Shown piece by piece: positions 1 to 8,753 of a stretch of 40,018 nt of DNA (positions are counted from its first letter, which is position 1; each line of letters starts with the position of its first letter). Position numbers and translations under genes: made by a program. Source of the DNA: Halieaceae bacterium. GTDB lineage: Bacteria; Pseudomonadota; Gammaproteobacteria; Pseudomonadales; Halieaceae. The DNA lies in NCBI GenBank assembly GCA_029247075.1, contig JAQWLX010000086.1, positions 1-40,018 of the forward strand, written 5' to 3'. The notes beneath the pieces are model-generated. The model did not search any database. It was not told the origin of the DNA and saw only the letters and a list, made by a program, of their open reading frames with translations.

Positions 1-302
1 TCAAAACCAAACCACCATTCGTCTGATGCGGCAGCAGCGGCGGTAGCTCGAGTATTACTTGGATGGACTTCATGAGATCCAGTTTGCACCTCACACATTA
101 CCAAAAAATCGCTATTACAAGGTCCTGGATAGGTGGTTGCTGGGATTAGTAGGCAGTCTGATGCACCGCCTTCCGCTTGCTGTGTGGACGACCCATCAAA
201 CGACCAATCTGGGGCATTTGGCTCATCGGTCACCTTTACCTTGCTCCTAAGCGATGGCTCAGGGGTATATCCATCGAGCCAAATATATTCAAATTTTTGC
301 AT
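1..302 (-). CDS. glnII: Glutamine synthetase, GSII/beta-Grasp type, N-terminal part; truncated by the left window edge
   Basis: Translated by hand from the reverse complement, ATG at 302: MQKFEYIWLDGYTPEPSLRSKVKVTDEPNAPDWSFDGSSTQQAEGGASDCLLIPATTYPGPCNSDFLVMCEVQTGSHEVHPSNTRATAAAAASDEWWFGF... The WSFDGSSTxQAxGxxSD block is typical of GSII. Absent from the ORF track because it runs off the edge. Confidence 0.88.
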   Translation of the reverse strand, partial: MQKFEYIWLDGYTPEPSLRSKVKVTDEPNAPDWSFDGSSTQQAEGGASDCLLIPATTYPGPCNSDFLVMCEVQTGSHEVHPSNTRATAAAAASDEWWFGF

Positions 303-360
303 TCGTTCGTTTCTCCATTTAAGTCTAACAATTATTTAATGGTTTACGTGAAGGATCAAA

Positions 361-375
361 GCAATTCCTGTGCCA
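361..375 (-). promoter_or_regulatory. Sigma-54 (RpoN) -24/-12 promoter for the glutamine synthetase gene
   Basis: Minus strand reads TTGGCACAGGAATTGCTTT, i.e. TGGCAC-N5-TTGC, about 60 bp upstream of the ATG at 302. Confidence 0.8.
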
Positions 376-447
376 AGGAATTAATTTCAGTAACTACCTG
401 ATTTTATACACTTTATTTTCTATTCTAAGAGACGCTACAAGATAGAT

Positions 448-464
448 AGCACCAATATAGAGCA
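448..464. promoter_or_regulatory. Putative NtrC-like enhancer site 1
   Basis: AGCAC-N7-GAGCA resembles the NtrC dyad TGCAC-N7-GTGCA; centre about 106 bp upstream of the inferred sigma-54 start. Confidence 0.5.
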
Positions 465-468
465 TTAA

Positions 469-485
469 TGCACTTTAATAGAGCA
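469..485. promoter_or_regulatory. Putative NtrC-like enhancer site 2
   Basis: TGCAC-TTTAATA-GAGCA, one mismatch from TGCAC-N7-GTGCA; exactly 21 bp from site 1. Confidence 0.55.
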
Positions 486-756
486 CCCAGTTTTTCTCTA
501 ACCTAGGCATTATTTAAGTGGAGATCTTAAAGGATAACTCATTGGTCTTATAAGATTACGAAGTTTTCTGCGAGAAGCAAAATTTCACTCTACTCAGAAA
601 TTTATATTTTAGATAACCGAGTAAGTCATTTTTAAAATATTGCCATTGAATTTAAAAAACTAAACATTAGATTATTGAGGGTGTCCTTGCAGCGAAATCT
701 GACCTTTTGATAATCTGCTTCTTCAGCGATGAATATTTCAGGACGGAATATTAAAT

Positions 757-1197
757 TTGAAAGCATTATTACAAAGAGTAAAAGAAGCAAGTGTCACGAT
801 CGAAGCTGATCAACTTAGCTCGATTAACCAAGGTCTTTTGATATTGGTTGGCTTGGAAAAAGGAGATGATATAAGCATTGGAATCCGGATTCTTGAAAAA
901 ATTCTTTCGTATAGAGTTTTTAATGACGCTGATGGCCGCATGAATCTCAGTGTAAAAGATATTGCTGGAGGAGTTTTACTTGTGCCGCAGTTTACTTTGG
1001 CCGCTTCGACTGGTAGAGGTTTAAGGCCAAGTTTTTCCGATGCGATGCCTCCAGCGGAAGCACACGACTTATTTCAAGAAATGTACCAGAAGTTAAAAGA
1101 AAGGTATGAGCCAACATTGTCGGGCCGCTTTGGAGCGGATATGCGGGTGGCACTAGTCAATGATGGACCAGTTACTTTTCTGCTTGAACTACGCTAA
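757..1197 (+). CDS. dtd: D-aminoacyl-tRNA deacylase
   Basis: MKALLQRVKEASVTI...LLVPQFTLAASTGRGLRPSF is typical of the DTD family; TTG start with GGACGG upstream. Confidence 0.95.
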   Translation: MKALLQRVKEASVTIEADQLSSINQGLLILVGLEKGDDISIGIRILEKILSYRVFNDADGRMNLSVKDIAGGVLLVPQFTLAASTGRGLRPSFSDAMPPAEAHDLFQEMYQKLKERYEPTLSGRFGADMRVALVNDGPVTFLLELR

Positions 1198-1674
1198 ATT
1201 TTTAGCTGTCGGCTGTTTTGTTTGGATCATCTGTGTGTGAGGTATGTCATCTTCTAGGTATTCAGAACCTCTCACTTCGAAGCCAAATTCCTTGTAAAAA
1301 TCTATCAAGTAACTCTGGGCACTAATACGTATCATCCGGTTGGGCCACTCTAGCAGGTTGTTGTCAATTGATCTTTTGACTAGTTCACGTCCAAGCCCTG
1401 CTCCACGTTTTTCAACTGCTATCAATATCCTACCCAGAGTGCTATAGATGGAATCTTTAGAAGGAGGTAAGCCACGAGCATAGGCAATAATTTTGTTGTT
1501 TTGAATACAGGTGACATGAGAAGCAACTTGATCTAAGCCATCAAGATCTAGATAGGCGCAGTTCTGTTCAACGACAAAAACCTTCTGCCGCAATTCCAGG
1601 ATAGAATACATTAGTGACTTATCTAAATCAGAAAATTTGAACGTCTGCCACGTTAATTGATTTATGTCTATCAT
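1189..1674 (-). CDS. GNAT family N-acetyltransferase, ElaA-like
   Basis: ELRQKVFVVEQNCAYLDLDGLDQVASHV...GRILIAVEKRGAGLGRELV...FYKEFGFEVRGSEYLEDDIPHTQM matches the ElaA pattern. Confidence 0.85.
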   Translation of the reverse strand: MIDINQLTWQTFKFSDLDKSLMYSILELRQKVFVVEQNCAYLDLDGLDQVASHVTCIQNNKIIAYARGLPPSKDSIYSTLGRILIAVEKRGAGLGRELVKRSIDNNLLEWPNRMIRISAQSYLIDFYKEFGFEVRGSEYLEDDIPHTQMIQTKQPTAKNLA

Positions 1675-1810
1675 AAAAAATTAAGAGTATCAGTATCGTC
1701 TAGCGGTTAAAAAAAGCTACCATGTCTTGTTATCATAGCTAGGAAACGATAAATACAAAAGTCATGCATGAAAAAGGCTTATAGCAGATATTTCTTGGAG
1801 TTAAGGTGAT

Positions 1811-4075
1811 ATGGATTCAGTATTGATAGGAGATGATGGTTTTGAGGAGTTGTCCCTTAAAACTTATGCTGAACGTGCCTATTTAGATTATTCAATGTAT
1901 GTGATCCTGGATCGAGCCTTGCCTCATATTAGCGATGGGCTAAAACCTGTCCAACGTAGAATTATTTATGCGATGAGTGAGCTTGGACTGAAGGCCACTG
2001 CTAAATATAAAAAGTCAGCTAGAACAGTTGGTGATGTGATTGGAAAATTCCATCCGCATGGCGATAGCGCAGCATATGAAGCCATGGTTTTAATGGCACA
2101 AGATTTTAGCTACCGTTATCCGCTTGTCGATGGACAGGGGAACTGGGGTTCCCAAGATGATCCTAAATCATTCGCTGCGATGAGATATACTGAATCTCGC
2201 CTCACGTCTTATGCGAGCATCCTTCTAGGTGAGCTGGACCAAGGCACAACGGATTGGGTACCGAATTTCGATGGCACTCTTGAGGAGCCAGAAGTCCTGC
2301 CCGCAAAGATCCCAAATATCTTACTGAATGGTGCAAGTGGAATTGCTGTGGGGATGGCGACAGACATCCCTCCCCACAACTTAAGAGAGGTTTTGCGAGC
2401 TACCATTAAATTACTCGATACACCAAGAACACCGATCGCAAGTCTTTGCGAAGATCTGATAGCCCCAGATTATCCAACAAATGCTGAAATAATTACTCCG
2501 AGAACTGAGATTCTGTCAATTTATGAATCTGGTCGAGGAACATTAAAGATGAGAGCTGTTTGGGAAGTAGAGAGTGGCGGCATCATAATTACGGCACTCC
2601 CCCATCACGTTTCCGGATCAAAGATACTGGAACAGATTGCCCAGCAGATGCAAGCCAAAAAGTTGCCGATGGTGATAGATCTGCGTGATGAATCAGATCA
2701 CGAACATCCGACTCGACTCGTGGTTGTACCACGCTCTAACAGAATAAATAGTGAAGAGCTTATGAGCCATTTGTGCGCTACCACTGACCTTGAAAAGAGT
2801 TACCGCGTTAATCTAAATATGATTGGCATTGATGGGCGACCCGCTGTTAAGTCGTTAGATCAAATATTAAAGGAGTGGATAAAGTTTCGTATAGAAACTG
2901 TTCGCCGACGTTTACGCCATCGACTTGAACAGGTGGAAACTAGGCTGCATTTGTTGGAGGGGTATTTAGTTGCCTATTTAAATATTGATGAAGTCATTAG
3001 AATTATCCGTACTGAAGATGAACCTAAACCAGTTCTAAGAAAAAAATTAAAAGTCACTGAAATACAAGCTGAGGCTATCTTAAACTTAAGACTCCGGAAT
3101 CTAGCGAAGTTAGAGGAGATAAAAATTCGCGGAGACCAAGATGATTTGTCTGCAGAGAAAGATACTCTAACGAAGTTATTAAGTAGTAAGGGAAGAATTA
3201 AGACCCTGATTAAAAAAGAACTGACTTTGTTGGGAAAGGAGTATGGTGATCAAAGACTTTCAAAAGTCGTTGATCGATCAGAATCTAAAGCTTTCAATGA
3301 GCTAGATCTCATCGCGTCTGATCCTATAACAGTTGTAGTGTCTGATCGTGGATGGATTAGATCTGCAAAAGGTCATGATATAGATCCTAGGACTCTCAGC
3401 TTTAAATCCGGTGATGCTTTCAGATTGTCATTTCGAGGGCGCAGTGATAATCCCGTCGTCATCATTGATTCCACTGGGCGAGCCTATACCTTTCCATCTC
3501 ACAATCTTCCTTCAGCAAGGGGTCAGGGTGAGCCGGTTACAGGGCGAATAAATCCACCTTCCGGCGCCACTTTTGAAGGCTTAATGATGGGCGCAGCTGA
3601 TACCCAATTTCTGGTAGCTAGTGATGCGGGCTATGGGTTCGTCGCGAATTTATCTGATTTACAAACTAAAAATCGCTCGGGAAAGACGGTTCTAATACTT
3701 CCTAACTCTTCTAAGGTTGTTCAACCTGCATTAATAAGTCAAAAAAAGGACTCCTGTGTAGTCGCCGTATCAAATGAAGGCAGAATGCTTATGTTCTCTT
3801 TGTCAGAACTGCCCGAGTTGGCAAGGGGTAAAGGGAATAAGATAATAAATATTCCGACTGCTCGTTTGAGAAATCGCGAAGAATGGATGGTTGATGTTCA
3901 GATCGTTGCCCCGGAAGATATTTTGGTAATCTTCTCGGGGAAACGCCATCTTAAGCTAAAGTTTTCTGATTTAGAGCGCTATCGAGGGGAGCGTGGTAGG
4001 CGTGGCTTAAAACTACCTAAGGGACTGCAAAAAGTTGACTCACTTCAAATCGAGCGCCATATCGAACTAATTTGA
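1811..4075 (+). CDS. parC: DNA topoisomerase IV subunit A
   Basis: 754 aa; [87 protein letters not shown]. Confidence 0.97.
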   Translation: MDSVLIGDDGFEELSLKTYAERAYLDYSMYVILDRALPHISDGLKPVQRRIIYAMSELGLKATAKYKKSARTVGDVIGKFHPHGDSAAYEAMVLMAQDFSYRYPLVDGQGNWGSQDDPKSFAAMRYTESRLTSYASILLGELDQGTTDWVPNFDGTLEEPEVLPAKIPNILLNGASGIAVGMATDIPPHNLREVLRATIKLLDTPRTPIASLCEDLIAPDYPTNAEIITPRTEILSIYESGRGTLKMRAVWEVESGGIIITALPHHVSGSKILEQIAQQMQAKKLPMVIDLRDESDHEHPTRLVVVPRSNRINSEELMSHLCATTDLEKSYRVNLNMIGIDGRPAVKSLDQILKEWIKFRIETVRRRLRHRLEQVETRLHLLEGYLVAYLNIDEVIRIIRTEDEPKPVLRKKLKVTEIQAEAILNLRLRNLAKLEEIKIRGDQDDLSAEKDTLTKLLSSKGRIKTLIKKELTLLGKEYGDQRLSKVVDRSESKAFNELDLIASDPITVVVSDRGWIRSAKGHDIDPRTLSFKSGDAFRLSFRGRSDNPVVIIDSTGRAYTFPSHNLPSARGQGEPVTGRINPPSGATFEGLMMGAADTQFLVASDAGYGFVANLSDLQTKNRSGKTVLILPNSSKVVQPALISQKKDSCVVAVSNEGRMLMFSLSELPELARGKGNKIINIPTARLRNREEWMVDVQIVAPEDILVIFSGKRHLKLKFSDLERYRGERGRRGLKLPKGLQKVDSLQIERHIELI

Positions 4076-5320
4076 TTAATCTAGAATTCCAATTTTGCGA
4101 ATTATCATCCAGCGCTGTCTATCAATTATATCTAATTCCGGGACATCAAAATAACCTGCTGGAAGAAAACTATTTTGATAATCACTTTCCATAGAAATTC
4201 CCAGCGTTCTTTTGGCTTCTGAATCCGCTAAAAGTTTCTCACTGAGCAGCAACTCTTCTTCACTGGAATCGCACTGCTGCTGTAGTTTATTAAGACAAGT
4301 TTGGATATGGATCTCGCCATAAATGTCTTGGCTACCTTCAGTTTCCATCTCACAAAGATCAGCAGCCATTCGAATTTGAATAGATAGATCCATCTTGTCT
4401 CGAACTTCCTGTTGAACAGATCGAATAAGTTGACCACATGAAATCGCTCTGAACGCAGCGGATAAAACATTATCCTGCTCTTCAAAGAAAATAGCTGATC
4501 CAAATAGACGGACAACTCTTGTGTCACCTGCATAAAAATCCGCCGCATAAGAAATAATCTGCCTGATAGACTCAATATGTGCGCGAAGAGATACTTGGTC
4601 TAAAGTCTGAAGATATTTCTCTAAACTATGAATATTTAGGTAAAGGATGGCGGTTTTTTTATTAATTCTATCGGCGAAGTTTGTTGTTACGGGATATTTT
4701 AGAAGATTGAGTGGAAGGCTTTCGATTTGTTTTTCTAGTTCTGCTAAAACATTATTTTCCTTGAGATGATTGCTTTCTGTAATTTCTAGCTGTTCAGCCG
4801 CATAGCGGAGCCGGCGTGTAATAAAAAGAGACAACTTCTTTTTGGCGAAAAATATTACGATACTAAAAAATACTGCAAGGCCCATTAAACTCACAACAAA
4901 TCTAAGTTGCAGAAGATCGTTACGCGAGGAGTTGATTTCGATAACTACGCTGCCTGCAAGATCTTTTCCGATCAAAATAGGAGCAGTATATTGAGGGAAG
5001 CCATCCGTGATTTCTCCAGAGCTTGCTAGAATGTTTTCCTCTATGTCATATACTAATGCGACTGTCGCCGAAGAATCGGAAATGAAAGACTGCAATGAAC
5101 CTACTAGATCAATGAGGTCGCCCGTTTCTATAGATTCAATGATTTGCTTACTCAACTGATCAGCTAATGCTTGTCCTAGAAAATCTAGATTCTCTTTCTG
5201 TAGGTATAAACTGGAAATGCTAGCAAGAAAAGTTAAGATGAGGCCGCTTAAGAGAGAAAAAACCGAGCAAGTTATAGCAAGTTGAACTTCGAGGGTTGCT
5301 TTTAAAAAACGTTTAAACAA
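4076..5320 (-). CDS. AhpA/Smp (YtjB)-like membrane protein with a C-terminal region resembling a degenerate class III cyclase domain
   Basis: N-terminal TM segment, extracytoplasmic region and second TM; divergent from serB, as for ytjB/smp in enterics. The C-terminal half follows the outline of a cyclase homology domain but lacks metal-binding Asp residues. Confidence 0.6.
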   Translation of the reverse strand: MFKRFLKATLEVQLAITCSVFSLLSGLILTFLASISSLYLQKENLDFLGQALADQLSKQIIESIETGDLIDLVGSLQSFISDSSATVALVYDIEENILASSGEITDGFPQYTAPILIGKDLAGSVVIEINSSRNDLLQLRFVVSLMGLAVFFSIVIFFAKKKLSLFITRRLRYAAEQLEITESNHLKENNVLAELEKQIESLPLNLLKYPVTTNFADRINKKTAILYLNIHSLEKYLQTLDQVSLRAHIESIRQIISYAADFYAGDTRVVRLFGSAIFFEEQDNVLSAAFRAISCGQLIRSVQQEVRDKMDLSIQIRMAADLCEMETEGSQDIYGEIHIQTCLNKLQQQCDSSEEELLLSEKLLADSEAKRTLGISMESDYQNSFLPAGYFDVPELDIIDRQRWMIIRKIGILD

Positions 5321-5451
5321 TCTACTTGTCCCTTGGATAAAACATAAATAGCTAGAATGTAAAGCCTAAACCTACTTATATACCTAAGGCAATTAGTTTT
5401 CTGAAGTCACTTTGCAGTATAAAATCTCATTACTAAGTACGGAGAAGTCGG

Positions 5452-6687
5452 TTGAGTCAGCTTGAACTAATTACACTGTCGGGCCATGATCAGCAAGGCC
5501 TGATTTCCGGAGTGATGGATATACTTGCTAACTACGGCGCAAATATTTTGGATCTTGGGGAATCGGTTATCTACTCAACCATAATTCTGGGAATTCTAGT
5601 AGAGACTTCTGATGAAGCAGATGACGAGAAGCGACGTCAACACCTAAAGGATTTTGTGAAGGACAAAAATCTCTCGATATCTTTTTCCAGTATTGATTTT
5701 CCAAAGTATTCCAAATGGGTTAAAAGAGAAGACTCTCCCAGATTTATTGTTACCTTGCTCGCACGAAAATTGTCTGCCGAACACTTGTCTAAAGTAGCGG
5801 AAGTAATCTATAAAAACGGATTAAACATAGATGAAGTTAAGCGACTTTCAGGACGAATTTCGCTTGAGGAAGCAATAAAAAAAGAAAATAAAGTGTGCAT
5901 CGAATTTTCACTAACCGGTGAACTAGATAACTCCATGAATTTTAGGCGTAATCTTTTAAAATTAAGCCGCTCATTAGGTGTGGATTTAGCATTCCAGGAA
6001 GATAATCAGTATCGTCGCAATCGAAGGGTGGTGGTTTTTGATATGGATTCGACTTTAATTGAAACAGAAGTGATTGATGAGCTTGCTCAACTGGCCGGTG
6101 TTGGTCAGTCTGTAAAAAATATTACGGATAAGGCAATGTTAGGAGAAATTGATTTCGAAAAAAGCCTTCGAGATCGTGTCTTTTTGCTCAAAGACTTACC
6201 AGTTTCTGCACTAGAAATTGTTGCAGAAAAATTACCTATAACTGAGGGTGCTGATAACTTAATTAAAACATTACGTATGCTGGGATATAAGACAGCTATA
6301 ATTTCTGGAGGTTTTTCTTTTTTTGCAGATAAATTGAGAAATGAATTAGGTATTGATTATGTTTTCGCAAATAGGTTAGAGATATTAAATGGAAAATTAA
6401 CCGGACAAGTCGTTGGTACGATAATTGATGGTGAAGGAAAGGCGAAATTATTGAAGGAAATTTCTCTACAAGAAGGGCTTGATAGTGAGCAAGTAATAGC
6501 AGTAGGTGACGGAGCAAACGATATTGCTATGCTAAGCGCCGCCGGTCTCGGGGTCGCATTTAGAGCTAAGCCCAAAGTTATTGAAAGTGCGGAGCAATCC
6601 ATCTCTCAGGTTAGTATTGATTCTATACTTTATCTTCTCGGGATAGCCGATCGACATCATGTGGCCCACATAAAAAACAATTTTTAA
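5452..6687 (+). CDS. serB: Phosphoserine phosphatase with N-terminal ACT domains
   Basis: ACT-like N-terminus; HAD motifs VVFDMDSTLIETEVIDELA, AIISGGFSFFA, VIAVGDGANDIAMLSAAGLGVAF; TTG start. Confidence 0.96.
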   Translation: MSQLELITLSGHDQQGLISGVMDILANYGANILDLGESVIYSTIILGILVETSDEADDEKRRQHLKDFVKDKNLSISFSSIDFPKYSKWVKREDSPRFIVTLLARKLSAEHLSKVAEVIYKNGLNIDEVKRLSGRISLEEAIKKENKVCIEFSLTGELDNSMNFRRNLLKLSRSLGVDLAFQEDNQYRRNRRVVVFDMDSTLIETEVIDELAQLAGVGQSVKNITDKAMLGEIDFEKSLRDRVFLLKDLPVSALEIVAEKLPITEGADNLIKTLRMLGYKTAIISGGFSFFADKLRNELGIDYVFANRLEILNGKLTGQVVGTIIDGEGKAKLLKEISLQEGLDSEQVIAVGDGANDIAMLSAAGLGVAFRAKPKVIESAEQSISQVSIDSILYLLGIADRHHVAHIKNNF

Positions 6688-6762
6688 AATTCTTTGCTGC
6701 TGATAAATCCAAGTCTCTAGGTTATTATTAGACATTATTCTAATGCTCCGGATTTTATTTAA

Positions 6763-7335
6763 ATGGCTAATTATTCTACAAATGAATTTCGTTCAGGAAT
6801 TAAAGTGATGCTGGATGGAGATCCATGCAGTATTCTGGAAAATGAATTTGTCAAACCTGGTAAAGGTCAGGCATTCAATCGGGTTCGATTAAGGAACTTA
6901 AAGACAGGTAGAGTCTGGGAGCGTACATTCAAATCAGGTGATAGCCTGGAGTCGGCAGACGTCGTTGATCGATCAATGGAGTATTTATATAACGACGGTG
7001 AGTTTTGGTATTTCATGGAGCCAGATACTTTTGAGCAATATCAGGCTGATTTAAATGTTGTTGGTGATTCAAAAAAATGGCTTAACAAACAAGATCGATG
7101 CGAGATAACTCTTTTTAATGGAATCCCATTGTCAGTTTTACCTCCCAATTTTGTAGAGTTAGAGATTGTAGAAACAGATCCCGGTCTTAAAGGAGATACC
7201 GCGCAGGGTGGGAGTAAGCCAGCAACATTGAGTACAGGCGCTACAATAAAAGTGCCGCTATTTCTTAATCAAGGGGAAATCGTTCGTGTAGATACTCGTA
7301 CCGGAGAATATCAAAACCGAGCAGGCAAGGACTGA
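6763..7335 (+). CDS. efp: Elongation factor P
   Basis: [46 protein letters not shown]; Lys34 present. Confidence 0.97.
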   Translation: MANYSTNEFRSGIKVMLDGDPCSILENEFVKPGKGQAFNRVRLRNLKTGRVWERTFKSGDSLESADVVDRSMEYLYNDGEFWYFMEPDTFEQYQADLNVVGDSKKWLNKQDRCEITLFNGIPLSVLPPNFVELEIVETDPGLKGDTAQGGSKPATLSTGATIKVPLFLNQGEIVRVDTRTGEYQNRAGKD

Positions 7336-7339
7336 ACTA

Positions 7340-8284
7340 TTGTCATCTTGGGAGCCCAATGCTAGCAGAAAATTGCTAGAATCCCGTGCCGCGCTTCTAA
7401 ACACAGTTCGTATTTTTTTTTCAGAGCAGGGGGTTCTAGAGGTAGAAACTCCGTTGTTAGCCAGTTCCAGTATTACTGATCCAAATATTGAAATATTCGA
7501 GATTGAATCTGAGCAAAAGAAATATTTACAGACCTCTCCAGAATATGCGATGAAGAGGCTTTTATGTGCAGACAGCGGTCCAATTTTTCAGATCGCTAAA
7601 GCCTTTAGGGATCAAGAGATTGGAAGATACCATAATCCAGAATTCTCCATTCTAGAATGGTATCGACCAGATTATGATTATCACAAGTTAATGTCAGAAG
7701 TATTTGAATTAATTAAAGTATGTCTAGGTCGTTCGAAGTATAAAAAAATTTCCTATAGAGATATATTTTGTGATCTGCTCGAAATTGATCCATTTATTGC
7801 CACTCAAGATGAATTGTTGGCAGTGGCGCGCAGATGCTTAGACGATATCAAACTTGACCTTAAGAGATCAGAGATCCTTGACTTGCTAATGGGAAATGTT
7901 CTGCAGCCGAAACTCAGTAGCGAAGGAGTCTGTTTTATCTTCGATTACCCTGAAGATCAAGCAGCTTTGGCTAGGCTTCGTAATGAAAATGGTATTGTTG
8001 TGGCAGAACGATTTGAACTCTTTATTGATGGAGTAGAGCTTGCCAACGGTTATACGGAACTTGCAAATGAATCACAGCAAAGAATGCGGTTTATTTCAGA
8101 AAATAAGCTAAGGATAGAAATTGGTAAAGAACCTCGGGCAATAGACGAAAAATTTATGTCGGCCCTAAAATCTGGGTTACCGTTCTGTAGTGGAGTGGCG
8201 GTTGGGTTGGATCGTCTCCTGATGCTTCAGGTGGGTTGTTCATCTATTGCAGAGACACTTGCATTTAGTTGGGATAATTGCTGA
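7340..8284 (+). CDS. epmA: EF-P beta-lysine ligase (class II LysRS-like)
   Basis: EVETPLLASSSITDPNIE..., QTSPEYAMKRLL, FQIAKAFRDQEIGRYHNPEFSILEWYRPDYDY; lacks the anticodon-binding domain; directly follows efp; TTG start. Confidence 0.93.
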   Translation: MSSWEPNASRKLLESRAALLNTVRIFFSEQGVLEVETPLLASSSITDPNIEIFEIESEQKKYLQTSPEYAMKRLLCADSGPIFQIAKAFRDQEIGRYHNPEFSILEWYRPDYDYHKLMSEVFELIKVCLGRSKYKKISYRDIFCDLLEIDPFIATQDELLAVARRCLDDIKLDLKRSEILDLLMGNVLQPKLSSEGVCFIFDYPEDQAALARLRNENGIVVAERFELFIDGVELANGYTELANESQQRMRFISENKLRIEIGKEPRAIDEKFMSALKSGLPFCSGVAVGLDRLLMLQVGCSSIAETLAFSWDNC

Positions 8285-8309
8285 TAGTGGATCTGAAAAG
8301 CAGTCTTAA

Positions 8310-8753
8310 CTAAATTATAACGGCTGGACCATACCCTTCTACAAATTCTTTTGGTAGTCGTCGAGGCTTCCCAGTACTTATTTCTATACATGCGAAGTGC
8401 ATTGCTCCACGCAATAGGGTAGCCCCATCTTCCCGAATTATCTGGAACTCTCTTTTCATAGTCAATTTTTTGTCCCAGGACACGATCCAGGTGCCTATTT
8501 TCATCTTATCGCCGACATTAGAAGCCCTTAAATATTTGTATTCACTATAGGTTATGGCCATTGCTCTATCTAATTCTTTATAGCGCCCTATATTCAATCC
8601 TAGTTGCGCAGAATGTGCCCACGCTACTTCCTGACACCAATGGACATATACTGTGTTATTAGTATGAAGGAGTTCATCGACATCATCCTCTAAGACCAAT
8701 CGATCTAGAAAGAAAGGGTCCGGGTAATCCCAATCAGGCTCTGCAATTTCCAT
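8310..8753 (-). CDS. Hotdog-fold acyl-CoA thioesterase (4-hydroxybenzoyl-CoA thioesterase/YbgC-like)
   Basis: DVDELLHTNNTVYVHWCQEVAWAHSAQLGL... hotdog pattern. Confidence 0.8.
   Translation of the reverse strand: MEIAEPDWDYPDPFFLDRLVLEDDVDELLHTNNTVYVHWCQEVAWAHSAQLGLNIGRYKELDRAMAITYSEYKYLRASNVGDKMKIGTWIVSWDKKLTMKREFQIIREDGATLLRGAMHFACIEISTGKPRRLPKEFVEGYGPAVII

Noticed and set aside
1-75. Open plus-strand frame SKPNHHSSDAAAAAVARVLLGWTS ending at TGA 73-75, as the end of a truncated gene
   Set aside because: Fully explained as the antisense of the glutamine synthetase reading frame.
59-401. Overlapping plus-strand ORFs of 63-74 aa at the left edge
   Set aside because: Mostly antisense to the recognisable glutamine synthetase and its sigma-54 promoter; no family resemblance.
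1687-1715. tRNA-like string TATCGTCTAGCGGTTAAAA
   Set aside because: Resembles a tRNA D-arm for about a dozen bases only; no anticodon arm, T-loop or acceptor pairing follows.
1902-1909. Further TGATCC hexamers inside genes (e.g. parC, epmA, sigma gene, pntB)
   Set aside because: Inside coding sequence and not positioned as promoters for downstream genes; expected by chance.
4228-4575. 115 aa minus-strand ORF inside the AhpA-like gene
   Set aside because: Alternative frame of a longer, better supported ORF.
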